Shown here piece after piece: positions 1 through 5,600 of a stretch of 18,673 bases of DNA. The notes beneath the pieces are model-generated. The model was not told the DNA's origin. It made no database searches and saw nothing but the letters and a program-made list of their open reading frames with translations. Source of the DNA: CAYSRM01 sp964475205 (GTDB taxonomy: Bacteria > Verrucomicrobiota > Kiritimatiellia > UBA8416 > CAYSRM01); the NCBI GenBank assembly GCA_964475205.1, contig CAYYVQ010000058.1:1-18673 (forward strand), given 5' to 3'. The position numbers were made by a program, and so were the translations under genes. Positions within the stretch are counted from its first letter, which is position 1. Each line of letters starts with the position of its first letter.

Positions 1-12
1 CAAGTGCATTCT

Positions 13-146
13 CAATATCCAACAGCCAACAAGGAATATCCAACTGAACAAATGAAAGGCATCATGCATAGCCTCAATACGCACAATTACTGTCATGTTG
101 TCTCTCGCTCTTGCCTTGGACATTGGAAATTCCTTGTTGGATATTG
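13..146. repeat. Inverted repeat of 'CAATATCCAACAAGG' type
   Basis: CAATATCCAACA at 13-24 is the exact reverse complement of TGTTGGATATTG at 135-146. A second overlapping arm at 26-44 (CCAACAAGGAATATCCAAC) matches the complement of 128-140 over 12 bases. The left side carries what looks like an internal duplication. Related 'GGAATATCCA' and 'GGAATGTCCAA' words recur at 18512-18550, so this is a dispersed family rather than a one-off. Its function is unknown. Confidence 0.6.
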
Positions 147-170
147 GGTGTTTAATTTCGATGCGCGAAG

Positions 171-226
171 GCCTTAAGTTAGTGCCATTCGGGGCATGGC
201 TCCTACCCCGCATTCCTCACAGAATT
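171..226 (+). repeat. Composite dispersed repeat, copy 1
   Basis: 171-190 (GCCTTAAGTTAGTGCCATTC) matches 16845-16864 at 16 of 20 positions. Both copies are followed, 11-18 bases later, by a CGCAT/TGCAT plus CTCACAG box (205-222 here, 16871-16890 there). The same order in the same orientation at two places 16.6 kb apart suggests one repeat family about 50-60 bases long. Confidence 0.55.
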
Positions 227-303
227 CCATTGCAGTATGTCTATACGGCTGCTTTGGCGTGAGAGGTAACTTGCTGTGCCTTTGGATGTGGTTTGGAAGA
301 GTA

Positions 304-326
304 CAGCAGGTTGTGTCAACCTGCTG
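304..326. repeat. Perfect 10-bp hairpin, 'CAGCAGGTTG' arm
   Basis: CAGCAGGTTG (304-313), a three-base loop (tgt) and CAACCTGCTG (317-326) form a perfect stem. No T-run follows on either strand, so it does not look like an intrinsic terminator. The same arm sequence makes the hairpin at 561-585. Confidence 0.75.
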
Positions 327-357
327 CCTGGAGGAGCGTGGGAGACCGGGTAGCTGG

Positions 358-541
358 TTAACCCGCATTTCTCACACTCTTCCGGCATAAACGTTTCATA
401 GCACAGCCATTGCAGGCCAAAACCGGTTTGTCCGATCTCGCGGTGTGTATACACAGCTTCGCCCGGACAAACCGCTTTCGACCCACACTACCAATACTCT
501 GAACCATTTCTGCTCGAAAAAGTGTGATCAATGCGGGTTGA
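358..541 (-). repeat. Long imperfect palindrome (~184 bp), possible structured RNA
   Basis: The two halves are reverse complements about a centre near 449.5. The outer stem 358-378/521-541 pairs at 18 of 21 positions. The mid stem 378-423/475-520 matches at 28 of 46 with no internal gap. The inner stem 424-434/464-474 is a perfect 11 bp. A 12-base palindrome (TGTGTATACACA, 444-455) sits at the centre. One single-base shift separates the outer and mid stems. Minus is given as the strand because nine mid-stem mismatches become G-U pairs in minus-strand RNA against one in plus-strand RNA. It lies 110 bases past the stop of the minus-strand PfpI gene. Confidence 0.65.
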
Positions 542-560
542 GTTTGTGTTGAACGAAGAT

Positions 561-585
561 CAGCAGGTTACGGGATAACCTGCTG
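561..585. repeat. Perfect 10-bp hairpin, 'CAGCAGGTTA' arm
   Basis: CAGCAGGTTA (561-570), loop cggga and TAACCTGCTG (576-585) form a perfect stem. The arm differs by one base from the hairpin at 304-326. The two hairpins flank the long palindrome, one on each side. It lies 65 bases past the stop codon of the gene ending at 651, but has no adjoining T-run. Confidence 0.75.
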
Positions 586-650
586 TACAGGGGAGAAGAG
601 GGGCTGCAGGCTACGGAGCTGCCGATGACTCGAACGGGCTTGTGGCGCTT

Positions 651-1172
651 TTACTCTGTCAGTGCCTGGATTAGTGTTCGGCAGAAATCCGGGAGATCCT
701 CTGGTTTTCTTGAGCTGATGAGGTTCTTGTCTCTCACTACGGATTGATCCACCCACTCGGCTCCGGCGTTGGTCATGTCGTCTTTAATAGCGAAGAAAGA
801 TGTGGCCTTTTTGCCCCTGACCGCGTCCGCGGATATAGGCACCCAACCGCCGTGGCAGATGAAGGCTATTATGCCGCCGTGTTCATTGACTTGTGATACG
901 AGTTTGACCATTTTCTCGTAGCGTCTTATCCGGTCGGGCGCATAGCCTCCGGGTATTATTACTGCGTGCAGATCTTTGGCCTTAATGTCAGCGGCTTCCG
1001 CGTCGGAAATTACCGGGTACCCGTGCTTGGCCTTGTACTCGGTATTTCGTTCAGGCCCCACTACAGTTACATCAGCTCCCTCTTCCCGGAGCCGGAGCAG
1101 CGGATACCACAGTTCCAGGTCTTCGTACAAATCATCTACAAGTATGGCGATGTTTTTGTTTTCCAGTTTCAT
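651..1172 (-). CDS. DJ-1/PfpI family protein
   Basis: A 173-residue single-domain protein of the PfpI type; members act as glyoxalase-like or deglycase-like stress enzymes, or as proteases in some archaea. The nucleophile elbow is FICHGGW, with Cys106 and His107, and the conserved acidic residue is Glu17 within the YEDLELWYP stretch. The C-terminal 'SRKPEDLPDF' motif is typical of the PfpI branch. Length is close to the family norm. The start is supported by AAAGGAAT upstream of the ATG. It follows the epimerase gene by 35 bases on the same strand and is probably co-transcribed with it. I infer a cytoplasmic carbonyl or oxidative stress role; the exact substrate cannot be read from sequence. 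Confidence 0.9.
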   Translation of the reverse strand: MKLENKNIAILVDDLYEDLELWYPLLRLREEGADVTVVGPERNTEYKAKHGYPVISDAEAADIKAKDLHAVIIPGGYAPDRIRRYEKMVKLVSQVNEHGGIIAFICHGGWVPISADAVRGKKATSFFAIKDDMTNAGAEWVDQSVVRDKNLISSRKPEDLPDFCRTLIQALTE

Positions 1173-1207
1173 TGTTATTCCTTTCGTTAGCCTGTGAACA
1201 GATCAGG

Positions 1208-2014
1208 TTAGTTGGTATCCATGAGAGCTTTCCAGCGCTGGTTGATACGGGCGATGCTGTCCTGCGGGGCGAAACCGACAAGTTCACGGGCTGAATTTAT
1301 ATTCATGCGATTAAATGGATTATCGGAGAGCGCATGCAGGAGGGCGAATTGAAGATCCCGGTTGTCAATACAGCGGCAGATAAGTTGATTAAGGTCTCTA
1401 TATGAAATAAACATATTCATCATCCACAGCTTATTCATCCTTTCGCCTTCCTCCCGTGTGGATACTGCGCCTATTCTCAGGGCTATGCACGAGAGGGCTC
1501 TTCTGGAGGCAAAGAGCCTTGCCATTGCTTCACCGAAAGCCTTGGATGCCCCGTACAGGTTGGCCGGGTTCGGCGGATCCTCGGGGCGAATCTGGTAACC
1601 GCGCGGGTATGCCGACACTGCATTGATGGAGGAAGGGAAAATCAGCCTTCTGCATCCGGCCTGTGCAGCAGCTTCGAAGATATTATGCGCGGCCACGAAA
1701 TTGCTATCGTGCAGTTCTTCCCAATTTGCTCTCGTGGCGGGATTGGCGGCAAGATGGATCACGGTATCAACGTCGCGGCAGACCTCGTCTGCAAACTGCA
1801 TGTCCGCCAGGTTGCCCGTCACCGTTTCGCCCAATCCGGAAAGTTTTTCAATTGGCCTTCCTGAGATATCCGTAATTCTCAGGCGATAGAATTCCGCCGC
1901 ATGTTGGCAGAAACTGTATCCAATCCGTCCGCAAGAGCCTGTTACCAGCACAAGTCTGCCGGTCTCTTTTGGCCCGGGAGTCGGGTTTTTCAACATAACA
2001 TGAGTCGTTGACAT
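1208..2014 (-). CDS. NAD-dependent epimerase/dehydratase (extended SDR)
   Basis: A 268-residue extended short-chain dehydrogenase. The Rossmann motif GSCGRIG is at 26-32, with Asp49 following the second strand as expected for NAD preference. The catalytic Ser is near 128-129 and YGASK places Tyr154 and Lys158. It is shorter than UDP-sugar epimerases (~310-340) and resembles the uronate-dehydrogenase-like group, so a sugar or sugar-acid substrate is likely but unproven. The start ATG at 2014 has only a weak AAGG upstream. The small overlap-free gap to the PfpI gene (35 bases) suggests a two-gene transcript. Confidence 0.85.
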   Translation of the reverse strand: MSTTHVMLKNPTPGPKETGRLVLVTGSCGRIGYSFCQHAAEFYRLRITDISGRPIEKLSGLGETVTGNLADMQFADEVCRDVDTVIHLAANPATRANWEELHDSNFVAAHNIFEAAAQAGCRRLIFPSSINAVSAYPRGYQIRPEDPPNPANLYGASKAFGEAMARLFASRRALSCIALRIGAVSTREEGERMNKLWMMNMFISYRDLNQLICRCIDNRDLQFALLHALSDNPFNRMNINSARELVGFAPQDSIARINQRWKALMDTN

Positions 2015-2115
2015 TTATATTGCCTTGCTGCGCCTTGAGTCTTGAGCGCCATAAACTCGTGAAATATACAGGTTAAGGCAAAAGGGTCTGCCTGGCAACA
2101 GGAAACGGGGGAAGG

Positions 2116-2445
2116 TTATTGTTCGAGGTCGAACCCGGCGTCTTCCCAGGCCTTTTTCCCAGCCTTGAAGTCAAGCACGTTCTCGAATCCGAGTTCGAGC
2201 AGTTTCTTTGCAGCTACCGTGCTGGCCTGGCAGGCGTAGTTGGCGCAGTATGTTACGATGGGGTTGTTCTTGTTCAGTTTCTCTTCCGCCTGTGCGGAGA
2301 TGTTGTCTGAGGGAATATTCACCGCGCCTGGAATGCGGCCTTCTTTGAACGCTTCTTCGGGCAGGGCATCCACAAGTTCAAAATCATCGTTGTTGGTTTT
2401 CATTTCCAGCAAGTTTTCGAGCGTTATAAATTTGATTCGAGCCAT
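2116..2445 (-). CDS. Single-domain rhodanese-like protein
   Basis: A 109-residue rhodanese domain that likely carries sulfur as a persulfide on a cysteine. The characteristic 'EGRIPGAVNIP' strand is at 35-45, and the active loop CANYAC (67-72) provides the predicted catalytic Cys67 with a second cysteine at 72. There is no signal peptide, so it is cytoplasmic. A strong ribosome site (AAGGAGG) precedes the ATG. It stands alone: 215 bases separate it from the upstream SagB-type gene and 101 bases from the epimerase gene. The second loop cysteine could permit disulfide resolution, but this is inference. Confidence 0.92.
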   Translation of the reverse strand: MARIKFITLENLLEMKTNNDDFELVDALPEEAFKEGRIPGAVNIPSDNISAQAEEKLNKNNPIVTYCANYACQASTVAAKKLLELGFENVLDFKAGKKAWEDAGFDLEQ

Positions 2446-2486
2446 AACAACCTCCTTGTTTCAGTCTTTACCATCATTCACATATA

Positions 2487-2498
2487 TTGTTGCAACAA
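2487..2498. promoter_or_regulatory. 12-bp palindrome upstream of the rhodanese gene
   Basis: TTGTTGCAACAA is a perfect palindrome 42 bases upstream of the rhodanese start codon, in an AT-rich stretch. Position and symmetry fit a dimeric regulator's operator, but no regulator gene is nearby and I recognise no exact consensus. It could be chance. Confidence 0.3.
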
Positions 2499-2619
2499 GG
2501 ATCTGGATTCGCAATGGGGGATGGCCTGAGAACGGAATGCCAAATGCCTCAGTGTCTTATGAGCGCCGGGCTATGCTGCGTCTGTTGTTTATGACTCTGA
2601 ATTAACGGCAGTTTGCTTT

Positions 2620-2634
2620 ACCGGATCGTCCGGT
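2620..2634 (-). terminator. Hairpin after the SagB-type gene, possible terminator
   Basis: ACCGGA-tcg-TCCGGT is a perfect 6-bp stem starting 27 bases past the stop codon of the minus-strand SagB-type gene. It is followed in that direction by TAAAGCAAAC rather than a U-tract, so it is at best a weak or factor-assisted terminator. The position is what makes it plausible. Confidence 0.35.
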
Positions 2635-2660
2635 TCCGTGCCTGGGGTATCTTCTCTGCG

Positions 2661-3341
2661 TCATTTTCCTGCCGGCATGATATAAAGGACTTCCAGGGCG
2701 GCGTTTATTCCAAGGAGCCGCGAAACTTTGTCTTTGTCAAACGCTCCGACAGCCGTGGTTGAAAGACCGAGCGCTTCAGCTTGAAGGTAGACATTCTGGC
2801 TGATATGCCCCGCTTCCATGTGAACGTAGCGCCGTCCTCTGGAACCATAACGGCCGGTGGTTTTTTTGTAGTCCGCAATTAGAACAAGGTTGATGGGAGC
2901 TGAGGCAATGAACTTCTGGCCCAAGGCCGCTTGTGAAAGGTCATCGTGAATATCCTTGTTTTCGATCTGCTTGAGGGAATGTTCCGCAGGGAAATACCGG
3001 TACACGCCAGCGGATAGGCCCTCTGTCCCGTTATCGCCTACGGCCAGATACAGATACATGGGGTAGGTTGCTCCCGCGGAGGGGGCGCTCCTTTTTTTGC
3101 CCTTATCGCCTGTAATCCCCTGGGCGGACCAGAGGAGTTGCGCGATGTGCTGCTGTGTCAAAGCCTCTGTCTTATACTGCCGTCTGCTTCTTCGGTTCGC
3201 GATTGCTTCTTCGACACTGACTTTTCCTTCTTTCCGTGGCTCTGGTAATTGTATCATGTTCTCCTCATTGGCCATTGCCGCGTTCCAGGCTGCCAGTCCT
3301 GCGCAGATAGACGCCAATGCTTTTAATGCGGCAACATGCAT
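2661..3341 (-). CDS. SagB/ThcOx-type nitroreductase, probably exported
   Basis: An FMN-dependent nitroreductase-fold oxidoreductase of the SagB/ThcOx group. With the start at 3341 it has 226 residues. I chose this ATG because AAAGGAGG lies eight bases upstream; an in-frame ATG at 3383 would add 14 residues but has a poor ribosome site. The N-terminus (1-24) is alanine-rich and hydrophobic and ends in AMA-NEE, which looks like a signal peptide. Family motifs follow: RRSRRQY (50-56), SAPSAGATYP (85-94) and the late helix around GHISQNVYLQAEALGLS (178-194). No cyclodehydratase or peptide precursor is nearby, so azoline formation is unlikely. It follows the SDR gene and probably belongs to the PDH transcript. 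Confidence 0.85.
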   Translation of the reverse strand: MHVAALKALASICAGLAAWNAAMANEENMIQLPEPRKEGKVSVEEAIANRRSRRQYKTEALTQQHIAQLLWSAQGITGDKGKKRSAPSAGATYPMYLYLAVGDNGTEGLSAGVYRYFPAEHSLKQIENKDIHDDLSQAALGQKFIASAPINLVLIADYKKTTGRYGSRGRRYVHMEAGHISQNVYLQAEALGLSTTAVGAFDKDKVSRLLGINAALEVLYIMPAGK

Positions 3342-3389
3342 GGAACCATCCTCCTTTCCAGTTTGCTTTTTTTTAAATGCCATCTCTGC

Positions 3390-4160
3390 CTATCTGGCAG
3401 TGTATCCGCCGTCGATAACCAGTTCGCTGCCTGTCATGAATTTGGATTCGTCCGACGCCAGGTATAATATGCCGTAGGCAATATCGTCGGGCTCTCCTAC
3501 GTGGCCGACGGGGTGCTTGGAGTCAAGTTGCTTCCTGAAAGCTTCGGGATCCTGTCCGGAGTCTTTCGCAAGTTTTTCCACAAGCGGTGTCCAGATGTAG
3601 GCCGGATGGACGGAATTCACCCGTATTCCTTTTTCAGCGTAGAGCAGCGCGTCGGTTTTGGTCATCAGCCGGACTGCCCCTTTGGATGCGTGGTATGGGG
3701 GAATGTCAGCAGCCCCGACAAGTCCGTATATGGATGACAGGTTAATGATGCTGCCTCCTCCGCTTTCCAGCATGTGGGGCACGGTGTATTTCGTTCCCAG
3801 GAAGACCCCTTTGATGTTTACGTCCATTACTTTCTGCCATTCCTCTAAGGTCAATTCGTGAGTCGGTTTGTTTGCTCCGGCGATCCCGGCGTTGTTCACC
3901 AGGATATCTATGCGCCCGAGTTCCTGCCAGACTTCTTCCACAACGTCTTTCATCTCCTGTTCGCTGGAAACATCAAGATGCTTGAAAACTGCTGAAAACC
4001 CTTCCGATCTCAAGCTGTTGGCCAGGGCGTTTCCATTCTCGTCATCGATATCCGCTATCACTACGCTTGCCCCCTCTCGAGCCAGCAGGCTGCATGCTGC
4101 TTTTCCGATACCCAACGCGCCGCCGGTTACAATTGCCGTCTTATCCTGTACTCTTTTCAT
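3390..4160 (-). CDS. SDR family NAD-dependent oxidoreductase
   Basis: A classical short-chain dehydrogenase of 256 residues. The cofactor motif TGGALGIG is at 12-19, Asp37 at the end of strand two indicates NAD(H), NNAG is at 89-92, and the catalytic residues are Ser143, Tyr156 and Lys160 (YHASK). The C-terminal 'PDDIAYGILYLASDESKFMTG' region is typical of cyclic alcohol, sugar or hydroxy-acid dehydrogenases, but the substrate cannot be assigned. An in-frame ATG at 4271 would add 37 residues of basic, non-family sequence; the chosen start at 4160 has AAAAGGAGA upstream and begins just before the Rossmann strand. It sits 59 bases after the E2 gene, in the place where lpd often lies. Confidence 0.92.
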   Translation of the reverse strand: MKRVQDKTAIVTGGALGIGKAACSLLAREGASVVIADIDDENGNALANSLRSEGFSAVFKHLDVSSEQEMKDVVEEVWQELGRIDILVNNAGIAGANKPTHELTLEEWQKVMDVNIKGVFLGTKYTVPHMLESGGGSIINLSSIYGLVGAADIPPYHASKGAVRLMTKTDALLYAEKGIRVNSVHPAYIWTPLVEKLAKDSGQDPEAFRKQLDSKHPVGHVGEPDDIAYGILYLASDESKFMTGSELVIDGGYTAR

Positions 4161-4219
4161 TATTTTCTCCTTTTTTATTTCCTTCCTGTTTTTCAGGCGG
4201 AATGCGAATCTTTTGTGTT

Positions 4220-5560
4220 TTATCCTTCCCATGCCATTTTGACCGGGTCTTCGATCGCACTTACCAGCCACTGCATGAACCTGACGCCGTCGGCGCCGTC
4301 GATGACCCGGTGGTCAAATGACATCGCGAGGGGCAGCACCGTGCGCGGCCGGAACCGGCCGTCCTGGAACTCCGGTTCGATATGCGTCCGGGCTACGCCC
4401 AGGATTGCGACTTCCGGCCAGTTTACGATAGGAGTGAAGATGTCGCCGCCCAGCGCCCCCGCGTTGGTAATGGTCATGCAGCCGCCCTGCATCTCGTCTG
4501 CCTTGAGTTTGCCCTTGCGGGCCCTGTCGGTGAGATCCTTTATGGCAACAGCAATATCAATCATGTTTTTACAGTCTGCGTCTCGAATGACCGGGGCCAG
4601 GAGACCACGCTCTGTATCCATTGCAATTCCGATATTGTAGTATTGCTTATAAATGATCTCGTTGCGCGTACCGTCTACGCTGGCGTTAAACCGCGGAAAT
4701 TTTTTCAGGGCGCTGACAACTGCTTTAACAAGTATTACGGTAAGACTCAGGTGGCCGCCGGCATCTTCTGCGTCTTTTTTGAACTGCTGACGCATTTTTT
4801 CCACTTCCGTAACATCGGCCTTTCCGAACTGTGTTGCCTGTGGCGCAAGCGACCAGGCGCGGGACATGTTTTCTGCTGTAAGCCTGCGCACCTTGCTCAT
4901 GGGTTTACGTTCAATCCCGCCCCACTGCGAAAAGTCCGGCAGTTTTGCCGGGGCTGAGCTGCTGCTTTCGTCTTGTCTTCGTGACCGCGCATGGTTTTTG
5001 ACGTCTTCTGCGGAGATTCGTCCATTCGGGCCGCTGCCGTTTACTGAATTGATATCAACGCCGATCTCGCGCGCTAACCGGCGCACTGAAGGCGCTGCTG
5101 CTACCGGTGTTGTCCCGTACTGTTGCGGCCTGGTTTTTTCGCCGGATTCCGGCGCCCCTTTGTTTTCTTCGTCTTTTTTTTCTTTCTTATCTTCAGATTC
5201 TTTTTTCGCTGGTTTGGCCGTCTGTTCTTTTCCGGAATCCTGCCCTGAGTCCTGTTCGGATTTGTCCTTTTCTCCGGCATCGGCTTTTGCTTGAGTTTGA
5301 CTGTTCTTGTTGTTTTCCCCGCCTTCTTCCTTCAGGGTCAGCAACACCTGGCCCACTTTGACCTCGTCGTCTTCCTTGACGTGAACCTTCTCAACTACGC
5401 CGGAGCTGTCGCAAGGCACTTCGGCTGCCGCCTTATCCGTTTCCAATTCAACTACCGGCTGTTCCTTCTCTACATGATCGCCTTCCGACACCAGGACCCC
5501 GGCCACTGAGGCAGACTCGACGTTCTCGCCCAGTTCAGGCACTTTAAATTCTTTAGACAT
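4220..5560 (-). CDS. aceF: Dihydrolipoamide acetyltransferase, PDH E2
   Basis: The core acyltransferase of the pyruvate dehydrogenase complex; it transfers acetyl groups from lipoamide to CoA. It has 446 residues: one lipoyl domain (1-78) with lipoyl-lysine Lys43 in ETDKAAAEV; a long Lys/Glu/Ser-rich linker (79-150); a peripheral-subunit-binding domain (155-192, SVRRLAREIGVDI); and the catalytic domain (215-446) with His417 and Asp421 in FDHRVIDGADG. E. coli AceF has three lipoyl domains, so this is a short form. The linker's charged composition is unusual but expected for a flexible swinging arm. The gene follows E1 by 40 bases. No E3 gene is present, so lipoamide dehydrogenase must be encoded elsewhere. 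Confidence 0.96.
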   Translation of the reverse strand: MSKEFKVPELGENVESASVAGVLVSEGDHVEKEQPVVELETDKAAAEVPCDSSGVVEKVHVKEDDEVKVGQVLLTLKEEGGENNKNSQTQAKADAGEKDKSEQDSGQDSGKEQTAKPAKKESEDKKEKKDEENKGAPESGEKTRPQQYGTTPVAAAPSVRRLAREIGVDINSVNGSGPNGRISAEDVKNHARSRRQDESSSSAPAKLPDFSQWGGIERKPMSKVRRLTAENMSRAWSLAPQATQFGKADVTEVEKMRQQFKKDAEDAGGHLSLTVILVKAVVSALKKFPRFNASVDGTRNEIIYKQYYNIGIAMDTERGLLAPVIRDADCKNMIDIAVAIKDLTDRARKGKLKADEMQGGCMTITNAGALGGDIFTPIVNWPEVAILGVARTHIEPEFQDGRFRPRTVLPLAMSFDHRVIDGADGVRFMQWLVSAIEDPVKMAWEG

Positions 5561-5600
5561 CTGTTCTTATCCTTTCCACTGCGCAGTTGCGCGGCATTTC

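Larger units (their letters stand above)
1..650. other. Gene-free, repeat-rich intergenic region
   Basis: No convincing coding region is present. The short open frames on both strands lack ribosome binding sites and recognisable protein character. The stretch holds, in order: an inverted repeat of 'ggaatatccaa' type (13-146), one copy of a composite dispersed repeat (171-226), a perfect hairpin (304-326), a long imperfect palindrome (358-541) and a second perfect hairpin (561-585). It lies downstream of the minus-strand PfpI-family gene that ends at 651, so part of it may be transcribed as that gene's trailer. Confidence 0.75.

Noticed and set aside
304..585. Intrinsic terminators for the gene ending at 651
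   Set aside because: The hairpins are perfect but have no adjoining T-run on the minus strand.
2661..3383. RiPP (azoline peptide) biosynthesis locus suggested by the SagB-type enzyme
   Set aside because: No cyclodehydratase, precursor peptide, protease or transporter nearby; the protein appears exported.
3390..4271. Longer SDR start at 4271
   Set aside because: The added 37 residues are basic and unlike the family, and the ATG at 4160 has a good ribosome site.
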